A DNA stretch of 64,000 nt. It comes from Klebsiella huaxiensis. Its GTDB lineage: Bacteria > Pseudomonadota > Gammaproteobacteria > Enterobacterales > Enterobacteriaceae. The DNA lies in assembly GCF_003261575.2 (NCBI RefSeq), contig NZ_CP036175.1:3720001-3784000 (forward strand). Direction: 5' to 3'. Shown piece by piece: positions 1 to 8,875 of the stretch. A model generated the notes under the pieces. The model saw only the letters and a list, made by a program, of their open reading frames with translations, searched no databases and had not been told where the DNA came from. The position numbers were made by a program, and so were the translations under genes. Numbering within the stretch: position 1 is the stretch's first letter; each line of letters starts with the position of its first letter.

Positions 1-1161
1 AGTAAAGACCTCCAACTGGATAAAGTTCAGATGGGGCAAATTTTCGCCGCATTTGGTCTTACTTACGCGTTTGCGCTCATTCCCGGAGGAATTATTGCGG
101 ATGTCTTAGGTTCACGTATTGCCTACGCGTTTTCCCTGATAACCTGGTCGCTGGCCACCATGACGCAAGGGGTCGCCAGCGGCTTTAATATGCTGTTTGG
201 TTCTCGTCTGGCAATTGGCGCGCTTGAAGCCCCGGCCTTCCCATCAAACGCCCGCGCCGTCACCATGTGGTTTCCAACCGGTGAGCGCGGCTTTGCCACC
301 AGCGTTTACGTTATGGGGCAATATATCGGCACGCCGTTATTCACCGGCCTGCTGCTGTGGATTGCCAACGGCTTTGGCTGGCGCTCCGCCTTTTATTTGA
401 CCGGTGGCGCAGGCGTAATATTCGGTATTCTGTGGTACCTCTGGTATCGCGATCCGTTAAATCATAAAGCCGTCAACGCAGCCGAATTGAAGCATATTCA
501 AGAGGGAGGCGGTCTTGTTGGTAAAAAAACACGGGATCGTTTTGACTGGAAAAATGCGCTCCGCCTGCTCAAGCATCGTCAGATTCTGGCTATTTGTCTG
601 GGCAAGTTTTGCAATAACGCTATTCTGGTTTTCTTTACCACCTGGTTTATGACGTACCTGGTTGAAGAGCGCCAGATGACTATGATTAAAGTCGGTATAT
701 TCCAGGCTTTACCGTTTATCGGCGCAACCGCAGGGATATTATTAGCGGGTTTTTTCTCAGATTTCTTTATTCGCCGCGGGTATTCGATGTCGGCCGCCAG
801 AAAAGCACCATTAATTATCGGCACGCTGCTGGGCTCATCAATACTACTCGTTAACTTTGTCACCTCTAACGAGATGATCATTGTTATTTTAACCATCTCT
901 TTCTTTGCTCAGGGCGTGGGTTCTTCGTCGTGGGCAGCGGTGTCTGAAATAGCACCAAGGCAATATATTGGATTAACCAGCAGTATCACCAGCCTCGCGG
1001 CTAATATTGCTGGCGTCACTACCCCGATAATGATTGGTTATATTCTTCATGCGACTGGCCAATTCTTTTGGGCGCTCAATATGATGGGGATTATGTGTTT
1101 AATTGGTGCATTCGCTTATTCATTCCTGCTGGGGCCATTGTCCCGCATCGAAATGGACTAA
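1..1161 (+). CDS. MFS transporter, ACS family-like (5' truncated by window edge)
   Basis: The reading frame is open from the first base, so the first in-frame ATG (position 31) is internal and the amino terminus lies outside the window. The visible 386 residues hold most of a 12-helix major facilitator protein: helix pairs joined by short loops, the conserved Gly-Gly/Asp loop after helix 2 (FALIPGGIIADVLGSR), and a central hydrophilic loop around residues 150-180. The pattern resembles anion:cation symporters that import sugar acids or other carboxylates (GudP/GarP/ExuT group). It is followed on the same strand by a VOC protein, a D-2-hydroxyacid dehydrogenase and a short-chain dehydrogenase. 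It is therefore probably the uptake step for a hydroxy or keto acid they degrade. The substrate cannot be read from sequence. Confidence 0.85.
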   Translation, partial: SKDLQLDKVQMGQIFAAFGLTYAFALIPGGIIADVLGSRIAYAFSLITWSLATMTQGVASGFNMLFGSRLAIGALEAPAFPSNARAVTMWFPTGERGFATSVYVMGQYIGTPLFTGLLLWIANGFGWRSAFYLTGGAGVIFGILWYLWYRDPLNHKAVNAAELKHIQEGGGLVGKKTRDRFDWKNALRLLKHRQILAICLGKFCNNAILVFFTTWFMTYLVEERQMTMIKVGIFQALPFIGATAGILLAGFFSDFFIRRGYSMSAARKAPLIIGTLLGSSILLVNFVTSNEMIIVILTISFFAQGVGSSSWAAVSEIAPRQYIGLTSSITSLAANIAGVTTPIMIGYILHATGQFFWALNMMGIMCLIGAFAYSFLLGPLSRIEMD

Positions 1162-1245
1162 TAAGTCAACGCTGATTCACCCGGTTTGAGCCGCTATCCG
1201 CGTTCGTCTGTGGCTCAAACCGGTTTTATAGACAGAGGAGTGAAC

Positions 1246-1623
1246 GTGTCAAAATACACCTGGGATCATTTGCAATTGCGCAGTCCTGACCCTGAACTGA
1301 CCGCTGCCTGGTTCGAGCGCTGCCTGAACGCAGAGATCGTTCGCAAGCCCGGCAAGGTGGATATCCGCTTAGCCGGAATCAATATCTTTATCGCCCCGGT
1401 GAGCGAAGGAGACGGCGTGGCGCCACCGCCGCTGCCGCCCTACCAGGGTCTCGACCATTTTGGCCTGACGGTCGACAACCTGGATGAAACCGCCGCCGAG
1501 TTAAAAAGCAAAGGTGTGGAATTCACCCAGGAACCGATCGCTATTCGCCCTGGCGTACGCGGCTGTTTTATTCGCGGACCGCAAAACATCTCGATTGAAA
1601 TACTTGAGCGGCGCTTGAGTTAA
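1246..1623 (+). CDS. VOC (glyoxalase/bleomycin resistance fold) family protein
   Basis: A 125-residue single-domain vicinal-oxygen-chelate protein. Visible hallmarks are WDHLQLRSPDPE at the start, with a potential metal-binding His, a second GLDHFGLTVDNLDET repeat near residue 65, and a C-terminal FIRGPQNISIEILE strand with a Glu. I chose the GTG at 1246 because AGAGGAG ends five bases upstream and the protein then begins at the first beta strand; the frame is open upstream, but that stretch has no family features. Such proteins are lyases, isomerases or dioxygenases on small metabolites. Its place in the operon with dehydrogenases suggests an epimerase- or lyase-like step. The exact reaction is unknown. 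Confidence 0.75.
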   Translation: MSKYTWDHLQLRSPDPELTAAWFERCLNAEIVRKPGKVDIRLAGINIFIAPVSEGDGVAPPPLPPYQGLDHFGLTVDNLDETAAELKSKGVEFTQEPIAIRPGVRGCFIRGPQNISIEILERRLS

Positions 1624-1693
1624 TCGCCTCCGGCATACGTAAGCATAAAAATTTAGCCTGCCATTTATTGGCCGCAACTATGGATATAGCATA

Positions 1694-2647
1694 ATGAAAC
1701 CCAGCATCCTGCAGTTAAACCCTATCCTTATCCCCGCGATTAGCGAAAAATTAAACGCGCTTTATACCGTACATCGTTTCTTTGAGCTGGAAGATAAAGA
1801 AGCGTTTATCAAAGAATATGGTGACACTATTCGCGGTGTCATTTCTGGTGGTCACACCGGCATCAGCAATGCATTGATGGCGCAACTGCCCGCGCTGGAA
1901 GTCGTCGCTATCAACGGCGTTGGCGTTGATGCTGTCGACCTGGACTATGCACGTAAACGTAAGATTCACGTCACCGCTACCCTCGGCGCGCTGACAGAAG
2001 ACGTTGCCGACCTGGCCATTGGCCTGCTGATTGCCACCTGCCGGGGTATTTGCTCAGGCGACCGCGTGGTGCGCAACGGCGAATGGGCGAAAAATCCGCA
2101 TCCCGGAGCGATTCCCCTCTCCCGCCGCTTTAGCGGTATGCGCGTAGGAATTGTTGGCATGGGCCGGGTTGGACGCGCCATCGCTACGCGCGCCTCAGCC
2201 TTTGGCTGCCCGATTGCCTATACCGATCTTCACCAGATGACCGACCTCGACTATCCGTTTGTCGCCAGCCTGCAGGAGCTGGCCCGACAGAGCGATGCGC
2301 TGATCCTCGCGGCCTCGGCAGACAAAGCGGAAGGTATCGTCAATGCCGCCGTACTTGAAGCGCTCGGTGAGAACGGTTTTCTCGTGAATATCGCCCGCGG
2401 GAAGCTGGTCAATGAACCTGACCTCGTGGATGCCCTGGTTGCCGGACGTATTCAGGGGGCGGGGCTGGATGTTTTCGTTGATGAGCCGAATGTTCCCGCC
2501 CCGCTTTTAGGGATGGATAACGTTGTTCTGCAGGCTCACCGTGCAAGCGCCACGATTGAAACCCGAACCGCCATGGGCGAAATGGTGCTGGCAAGCCTTG
2601 CACAGGCGTTGAGCGGCCAGCGTCCTGAATGCAGCCTGACGGCCTGA
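1694..2647 (+). CDS. D-isomer-specific 2-hydroxyacid dehydrogenase, NAD(P)-dependent
   Basis: The 317 residues match the family length (about 310-330). The Rossmann fingerprint GIVGMGRVGRA sits near residue 150. The catalytic triad is recognisable as Arg235 (NIARGKLV), Glu264 (VDEP) and His282 (QAHRAS). Enzymes of this type reduce glyoxylate, hydroxypyruvate or 2-ketogluconate, or run in the oxidative direction on D-hydroxy acids. It lies 70 bases after the VOC gene and 57 bases before the SDR gene, on the same strand, consistent with one catabolic operon. The substrate is not assignable from motifs; hydroxypyruvate/2-ketogluconate reductase-like is the closest general class. Confidence 0.85.
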   Translation: MKPSILQLNPILIPAISEKLNALYTVHRFFELEDKEAFIKEYGDTIRGVISGGHTGISNALMAQLPALEVVAINGVGVDAVDLDYARKRKIHVTATLGALTEDVADLAIGLLIATCRGICSGDRVVRNGEWAKNPHPGAIPLSRRFSGMRVGIVGMGRVGRAIATRASAFGCPIAYTDLHQMTDLDYPFVASLQELARQSDALILAASADKAEGIVNAAVLEALGENGFLVNIARGKLVNEPDLVDALVAGRIQGAGLDVFVDEPNVPAPLLGMDNVVLQAHRASATIETRTAMGEMVLASLAQALSGQRPECSLTA

Positions 2648-2704
2648 GAGTCAACATTTTAGCCAACCATTCCAGTAACGTTAATGAAGCAGAAGGATGT
2701 AGCT

Positions 2705-3460
2705 ATGTTCACTTCAAGTAAAATCGCCCTCGTCACCGGCGCAGGCAGCGGGATTGGCAGAGCGACGGCTGTCGCCTTGTCGAATGCCGGTTATTTTGTG
2801 GTCCTCGCTGGACGCCGTCTGGAACCCTTACTGGAAACCGTTGCAGCATTTGGCGGCAGCGAACAGTCAATGGTGGTACCAACCGACGTTACCAGTCCGG
2901 AATCCGTGACGGCTCTGTACGCCCGGATCCATGAAAAATGCGGTCATCTTGACGTGCTGTTCAACAACGCGGGGACTAATTTCCCGGGTATTCCCTTCGA
3001 AGAGTTGAGCTACGAGAAGTGGACGGCGGTTGTTGATGTCAATCTGACGGGGATGTTTCTCTGCGCCCAGGGCGCCTTCCGCCTGATGAAAGAACAAAGC
3101 CCTCAGGGCGGGCGAATCATCAACAACGGTTCGATTTCCGCCCACGCCCCGCGTCCTGATTCAGCGGCCTATACGGCAACAAAGCACGGCGTGACCGGCC
3201 TGACGAAAAGCATCTCCCTTGATGGCCGTAAATACGGCATCGCCTGCGGTCAGATTGACATTGGCAATGCGCACACCGAACTGTCGCAGCGCATGTCAAA
3301 AGGCGTCAAACAGGCCAATGGAGAAGTGGCGGTTGAAGCGATGATGGATGTCTCACAGGTTGCCAACAGCGTGGTTTACATGGCTGGCGTCCCGCTCGAC
3401 ACCAACGTGCAGTTTATCACCGTGATGGCGACCACCATGCCGTTCGTTGGCCGTGGCTGA
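2705..3460 (+). CDS. SDR-family NAD(P)-dependent oxidoreductase
   Basis: A classical short-chain dehydrogenase of 251 residues. It shows the cofactor loop TGAGSGIG near the amino end, the NNAG motif (LFNNAGTNF), the catalytic Ser in NNGSIS, and YTATK as the Tyr-x3-Lys pair. I prefer the ATG at 2705 to the in-frame one at 2684 because AGAAGGA lies seven bases ahead of it. As the last gene of the upstream catabolic group it probably oxidises or reduces a secondary alcohol of the same substrate handled by the dehydrogenase before it. The substrate is unknown. Confidence 0.85.
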   Translation: MFTSSKIALVTGAGSGIGRATAVALSNAGYFVVLAGRRLEPLLETVAAFGGSEQSMVVPTDVTSPESVTALYARIHEKCGHLDVLFNNAGTNFPGIPFEELSYEKWTAVVDVNLTGMFLCAQGAFRLMKEQSPQGGRIINNGSISAHAPRPDSAAYTATKHGVTGLTKSISLDGRKYGIACGQIDIGNAHTELSQRMSKGVKQANGEVAVEAMMDVSQVANSVVYMAGVPLDTNVQFITVMATTMPFVGRG

Positions 3461-3475
3461 TTGGAAGTAACACCA

Positions 3476-3500
3476 TATGGGCTGGGTCTCTCAGCCCATA
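3476..3500 (+). terminator. Hairpin after the SDR gene, possible operon end
   Basis: A perfect 9-bp stem (TATGGGCTG with CAGCCCATA, 7-base loop) starts 16 bases after the SDR stop codon. It lacks a T-run on the plus side; the next bases are AAAAACG. It may therefore be an mRNA 3' stabilising hairpin rather than a true intrinsic terminator. Confidence 0.4.
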
Positions 3501-3609
3501 AAAACGTCCTCAATAGCGCCTTGTCAGAAGACCGTCAGCCTGACGACAGTCGGCTTACGCCAGAATAACGTTAAGTACCTGACGTTTGCTGATTGAGGGA
3601 ATAAACATC

Positions 3610-3741
3610 ATGAGAACAGTAATTAGCGCATTTCTGACGATGATGGTCATCGGGTTGACGGGGTCGACCGCTTTCGCATCGGAGAATATTACCGGGCCGT
3701 CCCGGACGTTGATTGTCTATTTCTCTCAGCCGGAGGAGTAG
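3610..3741 (+). pseudogene. Flavodoxin-family gene, 5' stub only
   Basis: From the ATG, 43 codons encode a signal peptide ending near AFA-SE, followed by the first strand and phosphate-loop beginning of a flavodoxin-like protein (TLIVYFSQPEE). An in-frame TAG follows. Exported flavodoxin-like proteins are about 190-200 residues, so some three quarters is missing. The base after the break begins an unrelated integrase fragment, so this looks like a deletion or insertion junction rather than a point mutation. No function is expected. Confidence 0.6.
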
Positions 3742-3944
3742 CCACTGCGCATGGCTTTCGCTCAAGTTTTCGTAATTGGTGCAGCGAACATGGTTACTCA
3801 CGGGATCTTGCTGAAAGAGTACTCGTACTCGCACACGCAATTCAGAGTAAAGTTGAGGCCGCTTACCATAGGACGGATTTGCTGGAACAACGTCGCCCGA
3901 TGATGCAGGCATGGGCAGATTATGTAACACGATCAGGTGATTGA
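3741..3944 (+). pseudogene. P4-type tyrosine recombinase (integrase), C-terminal fragment
   Basis: This frame has no start codon of its own and abuts the flavodoxin stub. It encodes about 67 residues that read as the catalytic C terminus of a phage P4-like integrase. HGFRSSFRNWC carries the second-Arg box; VLAHAIQSKVEAAYHRTD carries the third conserved box and the nucleophilic Tyr; LEQRRPMMQAWADYV is the typical C-terminal helix. The amino-terminal four fifths is absent. It marks the scar of a former integrative element, although no tRNA gene lies beside it. The 215 bases that follow contain only short broken frames I cannot name. Confidence 0.7.
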
Positions 3945-4160
3945 ATTGCCACAAGCCGGGATTGCATACTATTCCATCGGAGGTACACGATAGTACCTCT
4001 TTTTTCTGAAGTATTAACCGGAGCGGCTCCACTGGCAGTTAAGTGCCAGAAGCGGAAGTTTACAGTGTCCTGAAAGTCGATGGAGATATTGCTAACATTA
4101 CCACATATTAATAACACTAATGGCTCGCTCACCACAAACCTTGCAACAGTGCCAAAAATA

Positions 4161-5060
4161 TTAACCTGATTTATTCAGGGTAAAGTCATTAACGAAGTCA
4201 GTGAACATGCGCGCCTGTTCGGACAATTTATGATTTTTCCGCGTCAGAATATAATACGCCTTATGGTGACGTACTTTTAATTCAGGAAACGGCAGAACAA
4301 GAAGACCTGAATCCAGATATTCACGGACCAGAGTAATCCCACATAGAGCGACTCCCACCCCAGATATCGCGAGTTGCATCAAAATATTGGATTCTCCCAC
4401 GATATGACCACCATTCAGATTTATGCCTTTACAAGGATGATACTTCAGCCAGAAGCGCCAGTCAGAGTAATCTCTCTCATGAAGAATCTGAACTCTCGCA
4501 AGGTCCTCAATTGAGGAAAGATTATTCTGCTGCATATAGGCAGGTGAGCATACAGGATAATAATCAAGACCGGAAAGATATTGCGCATCAAAACCAGGCC
4601 ATACACCTTCTCCCCACTTTATTGCGAGTTCTGTACCGACAGAAAAATCAAGGTGATGAGTTGTCAGAGTCTGACGAAAAATAATATCCTTATGTCGGGA
4701 AAGAAAACGGGGAAGTTCAGGGGAAAGAATCACCCGGTTCCAGACAGGCTCCGTTTCAATTACCAGACTTTTGCTTGCAAGCCCCTGATTATAGCTCTCA
4801 AGAACGTCCAGAATCTCATCGAATGGCGACTGGATCTGATCCAGTAACATTCTTCCTGCATCTGTCAGCTCAACTCGTTTTGAGTTTCTGAAGAAAAGTT
4901 GTGTACGCATCAAGTCTTCAAGCTTCGCTATGCGTTGACTGACTGCTGACTGAGTGAGGCTCAAGTCACGTGCTGCGTGTGTAAAACTTGCATGTTCAAC
5001 CACACTCTTGAATGCAAGGAGCCAGGAAAGCTGCGGGACTCTTGTCATTTTCGTTTCCAT
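4161..5060 (-). CDS. LysR-family transcriptional regulator, GcvA-like
   Basis: The 299 residues have an amino-terminal winged helix-turn-helix (SFTHAARDLSLTQSAVSQRIAKLE) and a periplasmic-binding-like effector domain. The opening RVPQLSWLLAFKSVVEHASFT is typical of the GcvA/AmpR-type subgroup. It is transcribed away from the BCCT transporter/enolase-superfamily operon, with a shared intergenic region of about 125 bases. By family precedent it probably activates that operon in response to the transported compound and represses itself. Gene AT content is above that of the core genes, as for its neighbours. Confidence 0.85.
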   Translation of the reverse strand: METKMTRVPQLSWLLAFKSVVEHASFTHAARDLSLTQSAVSQRIAKLEDLMRTQLFFRNSKRVELTDAGRMLLDQIQSPFDEILDVLESYNQGLASKSLVIETEPVWNRVILSPELPRFLSRHKDIIFRQTLTTHHLDFSVGTELAIKWGEGVWPGFDAQYLSGLDYYPVCSPAYMQQNNLSSIEDLARVQILHERDYSDWRFWLKYHPCKGINLNGGHIVGESNILMQLAISGVGVALCGITLVREYLDSGLLVLPFPELKVRHHKAYYILTRKNHKLSEQARMFTDFVNDFTLNKSG

Positions 5061-5187
5061 AAACCCTCATGAATTAGGATATGTAATACTTCTATAAGGA
5101 AAAAGGCGTTGTACGTAAGTTGCCAGTTTAATTTAATGATAAATGAAAAAGTAGTTCCCTGCTGAATTGAATCGAATGGAAGATACT

Positions 5188-6735
5188 ATGGAAATGAATG
5201 AAAGATCTACACCTGAAAAGAGTCCTCCCGTCAGAAATGACGTATTTCTTATCACAATAAGCATAGTAGTGGTTATCAGCACGATTATTCTTCTCATGCT
5301 ATATCCGGCCTCTTCGCAGAAGATGGCAGAAAGCCTTTTTAATGGATTAACGACCTCAATAGGTTCTGTTGTTCAGCTACTTGGTTTCGCCTGTGTTGTC
5401 ATGGCATTGCTGATTGCCGGTAGTCGTTTCGGGAATATCAAGCTAGGTGAAGGAATGCCTGAATACTCTAATATCAGTTGGATATTCATGTTTATTTGTG
5501 CAGGATTGGGGTCTGCAACAATGTACTGGGCATTTATGGAGTGGGCTTATTATTATAATACTCCTGGTCTCAACATTACACCAGAAAGCAAGGAGTCATT
5601 ACGAGCAAGTCTGTCTTATGTATTCTTTCACTGGGGGTTAACTCCGTGGTCAATTTATGCTATTGCATCACTGGCAATGGCCTACCATTTTTATATTAAC
5701 AAATCAAAAGGTCTTAATTTATCATCTCTCATATCATCAATAACAGGTATTTCTGACAAAGGTCCGTTGGGGAAAATCATTGACCTGATATTCCTCTTCT
5801 CCACCTTTGGTGGACTGGTTCTGACCACGACTATTACAGTTGGTACTGTTTCTGTCGGGCTATCGACAATGTTCGGCTTTGAAAACACATTTGGTCTTAA
5901 GGTGATTCTTCTCGCGATAATTACGCTGACTTTCTCCTTGAGCTCATACATCGGTATTGACGGCGGTATGCAGAAACTTGCAAAAGCTGCATGTGGTATG
6001 ACCTTGTTGTTTGGCGTTGTAGTTTTGTTTCTTGGTAAGACGACATTCATCGTCGACAATTTTGTCAATTCACTTGGACTCACATTTACCAATTTCGTCC
6101 ATATGAGCTTGTTCACAGATCCTATTGACCAGGGAACATTTAATAAAGACTGGACAGTATTTTACTGGCTTTACTGGATAACATACACACCTGGGGTTTC
6201 TATTTTCATCACACGTGTTTCCAGAGGCAGAACGGTAAGAGAATTAATTCTTGGTCTTATCCTGGGTGGATGCGCCGGATGCTGGTTCTTCTTTGGTAGC
6301 ATGAGTGGTTTCGCTATCGACTTATTTAATTCTTCAGTAGTTAATGCGCCAGCATTATTACAAGCTAACGCGGGTGAATCTGCTGTAAGTGAACTCCTTT
6401 CTCAGTTACCTTTTGGTTCCTTTTTCTCTCTATTCTATTTCCTTTTGATGCTGGTATTTCTGGCTTCACACCTCGATGCAACGGCTTATACTGTAGCGGC
6501 AGTCAGTACCAAAGGATTACAACAGGGTCAGGATCCAAAAAGAGAGTTAAGGGTGTTCTGGTGCATTATGCTGGGATTAATACCTCTGGCAATGCTGTAT
6601 ATAAATGCATCGCTATCCACATTGAAAACAGCTGTCACACTGACGGCCGCGCCATTCATCGTCATTTTGATTATCTGCGCTTATGGCTTAATTAAATGGC
6701 TTAAAAATCATAATTTTGAAAAGGATGTAAAATGA
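5188..6735 (+). CDS. BCCT-family (betaine/carnitine/choline-type) transporter
   Basis: About 515 residues with 12 hydrophobic segments. Family signatures are FFHWGLTPWSIYAIASL (helix 4 region) and the aromatic-rich YWLYWITYTPGVSIFITRVSRGRTVRE box around residue 330, which carries the substrate-site tryptophans. The frame opens with a TTG at 5167, but the ATG at 5188 is preceded by GGAAG at proper spacing and is my choice; 5194 is also possible. It overlaps the next gene by four bases (ATGA), so the two are translationally coupled. The likely substrate is a quaternary ammonium or related zwitterion, which the downstream enolase-superfamily enzyme then acts on. Confidence 0.88.
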   Translation: MEMNERSTPEKSPPVRNDVFLITISIVVVISTIILLMLYPASSQKMAESLFNGLTTSIGSVVQLLGFACVVMALLIAGSRFGNIKLGEGMPEYSNISWIFMFICAGLGSATMYWAFMEWAYYYNTPGLNITPESKESLRASLSYVFFHWGLTPWSIYAIASLAMAYHFYINKSKGLNLSSLISSITGISDKGPLGKIIDLIFLFSTFGGLVLTTTITVGTVSVGLSTMFGFENTFGLKVILLAIITLTFSLSSYIGIDGGMQKLAKAACGMTLLFGVVVLFLGKTTFIVDNFVNSLGLTFTNFVHMSLFTDPIDQGTFNKDWTVFYWLYWITYTPGVSIFITRVSRGRTVRELILGLILGGCAGCWFFFGSMSGFAIDLFNSSVVNAPALLQANAGESAVSELLSQLPFGSFFSLFYFLLMLVFLASHLDATAYTVAAVSTKGLQQGQDPKRELRVFWCIMLGLIPLAMLYINASLSTLKTAVTLTAAPFIVILIICAYGLIKWLKNHNFEKDVK

Positions 6736-7856
6736 AGATTACAGATATTGATGTCATTTGGTTACGAGTTCCTGAACTGAATCATGTCTGTGAATGGGGT
6801 GAGGATGCGGTCATTGTTAAAATCAGCACTGATGAGGGGATTACAGGCTATGGTGAGTCAGACAGCTCTCCTCTGGTAGTTAAATCATTTATTGAAACAC
6901 CCTCTTCTCACTCGACCTGCAGGGGATTACGAGAGATTCTCTTAGGAAAAAATCCTCTCGAGATAACACGTTTGTGGGATGAAATGTTTTCTGGTAGTGA
7001 ATATATGGGACGCAGGGGAGCTGGCGTACATGCTATCAGTGCCGTGGATATTGCTTTATGGGATATCGCAGGCCAGTTTTATGGTGTTCCGGTTCATACT
7101 TTACTAGGAGGCAAATATAGGGATCACATTGATGCCTATGGTACATTCATCCCTTCAGACAACGATGATGAAAGTTGTTCCAAAGCACTAAGTCTGATTC
7201 GTCAGGGATTTCAAAGCATTAAATTTGGTGGAAATAAGTTCGGCATTGACCCGAACAGAGATTACGAAACGGTAAGACGCATACGTGAAGTGGTCGGTGA
7301 AAAAATCGATATAGAACTGGATCTGGTTGGATTATGGAGAAACTTCTCATATGCGCAGACCCGCTATGAAATGCTTAAGGATTTCAATATTAACTGGATA
7401 GAAGAACCCGTTCCCTCCGACAGTCTGAAATGTTACCGCAGGCTTTCGGAAGCCTTACCTGTTAAAATTACAGGAGGAGAGGCCCTGACCAGTTATGCTG
7501 AATTCAAACAATTTATCGAGGAAGCAAATCCAGCTATTGTTCAGCCAGACATCACCAGGTGTGGTGGTATTACAGAGATGAAAAGAATAAATCAACTTGC
7601 TGAGTCCAATGGTGTCAGTCTGGTTCCACATGGCTTCAGTACAGGTATCCTGTTGCATGCAACAATACATTTTCTTGCATCAACCCGATTTGGAGATTTG
7701 ATTGAATACTCTCAGAGTGAGAGTCCCATCTATAAATATCTGGTAAAAAATAAAGTTCCTGTAACAGACGGGAAAGTGACCGTTCCTGATTTACCCGGTC
7801 TGGGACTACAACTGGATGAAGATTTTATCAAAGAATATCGTGTTGTAGATTTCTGA
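6732..7856 (+). CDS. Mandelate racemase/muconate lactonizing enzyme (enolase superfamily) protein
   Basis: The 374 residues show the enolase-superfamily capping domain (1-120) and TIM barrel. The general-base region is FQSIKFGGNKFG. Metal-ligand strands are DIELDLVGLW, NWIEEPVP and ITGGEALTSY. VQPDITRCGGITEMKRI follows, and a late HGF motif (VPHGFSTG) suggests a His as in the mandelate racemase subgroup. Such enzymes dehydrate sugar acids or racemise or epimerise substrates through an enolate intermediate. Coupling to a BCCT transporter is unusual for an acid-sugar dehydratase. It recalls bacteria in which BCCT carriers feed enolase-superfamily epimerases acting on betaines such as hydroxyproline betaine. 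That substrate assignment is inference. Confidence 0.83.
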   Translation: MKITDIDVIWLRVPELNHVCEWGEDAVIVKISTDEGITGYGESDSSPLVVKSFIETPSSHSTCRGLREILLGKNPLEITRLWDEMFSGSEYMGRRGAGVHAISAVDIALWDIAGQFYGVPVHTLLGGKYRDHIDAYGTFIPSDNDDESCSKALSLIRQGFQSIKFGGNKFGIDPNRDYETVRRIREVVGEKIDIELDLVGLWRNFSYAQTRYEMLKDFNINWIEEPVPSDSLKCYRRLSEALPVKITGGEALTSYAEFKQFIEEANPAIVQPDITRCGGITEMKRINQLAESNGVSLVPHGFSTGILLHATIHFLASTRFGDLIEYSQSESPIYKYLVKNKVPVTDGKVTVPDLPGLGLQLDEDFIKEYRVVDF

Positions 7857-7872
7857 ATCCAGTTGATATCCT

Positions 7873-7892
7873 CCCCGCCTTTAGGGGCGGGG
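7873..7892 (+). terminator. Intrinsic terminator-like hairpin after the BCCT operon
   Basis: A 7-bp GC-only stem (CCCCGCC with GGCGGGG, 6-base loop) lies 17 bases after the stop and is followed by ATTTCATTT. It could also be a remnant of an IS200/IS605-type end hairpin, but no matching transposase lies near. Confidence 0.55.
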
Positions 7893-7950
7893 ATTTCATT
7901 TGGAAATTACAGAGTATTACACCGATACCGCAGGCTTCACTGAGCCCAAC

Positions 7951-8671
7951 GTCCGATTTTCACTCAGGCTGTGTGAAAACCACTGATCACTTTGTGGCCT
8001 AAGCAATACGCTCGTATGATCAATTATTCTTGCCAGTTTCGTGTAGAGATATACTTTTTTAGTAAAATTAAAAGGTTATGAATAAACCTCGCAGGGGCGA
8101 TATGACCCACCACATTGAAGGTTTGGGCAGATATCAGGCAACCATGCTAAAGCTCTATATTTATGGATACCTGAACCGTATTCAGTCTTCCCGGCGGGTA
8201 GGTAGCGAGCTTCAGAATAGATTTACGGTAATTGAAGATGGTTTAGGACTGCAAATATACTTTAATAATATCGCATGTCGTGATTGCAGCGAGCGGTCAA
8301 AATGCACCACATCAAAACGGGGCGACTCACTTCCTGATGCAACGATTTAAAAAATGTCAGCACAGAAATTAGTCTACATGTGCTTGCCTATAACCTGAAA
8401 AGAATGATGAGCATCTGAGGCACTGAAGGGCTGAACGTCAAGTTGCGGGAGCAATTCAATTAACGACGATAGTCGCTTTAACTGTATTAGCTTAGTGCCT
8501 AATAACAATCCAGTAGCATTCAGTATAAAGCTTTAAAAACCCTGAACTGATCCTGAAAAGAACTCACATCTTATACGGTAAATATCAGGGAGATTATTAT
8601 ATCTCTGGCCGTAAATAGTGTTCAGATGCTACAAAAAACGAATTTTCACACAGCCTGTGCCAGAATCGGAC
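7951..8671. mobile_element. Decayed insertion sequence with 29-bp imperfect terminal inverted repeats
   Basis: The outermost 29 bases at each end (7951-7979 and 8643-8671) are inverted copies of each other with 25 matches, both beginning GTCCGATT and sharing CAGGCTGTGTGAAAA. Between them lie two fragments of one transposase in different frames. At about 720 bp it is less than half the length of an intact IS of this type. I see no clear target-site duplication outside the repeats. Both ends survive, which points to internal deletion rather than partial insertion. Confidence 0.7.
8078..8418 (+). pseudogene. IS1182-like transposase, internally deleted and frameshifted
   Basis: From 8078 the frame carries the amino-terminal signature MLKLYIYGYLNRIQSSRR of IS1182/IS4-like transposases. 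It passes quickly to a Cys-rich CRDCSERSKCT box that normally sits hundreds of residues later, and ends at 8350. In another frame, 8371-8418 encodes the C-terminal VLAYNLKRMMSI motif of the same family. The catalytic DDE middle is missing, so the element cannot move on its own. The 200 bases from the right inverted repeat to the next gene show nothing recognisable. Confidence 0.65.
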
Positions 8672-8875
8672 AATGAAATAATTTGAACAAGTGTGGTTCG
8701 GAATTGTTTCCTCTGTAAATATTTTGTTCTTTTGTCTATATACCAGTAATACCAAATTCGATAATCGTAATAATCCCCCCGCATCAGCATGCAGGGGTAA
8801 CAGGAAAGAACTTCTGTTTTTAATAATGAGGGTTATAACAAAGGCTGACCCTGGTACAGATACAGTATTACAACC

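Noticed and set aside
3571..4135. Two minus-strand frames across the flavodoxin/integrase scar
   Set aside because: They have no family features and lie opposite recognisable remnants on the plus strand.
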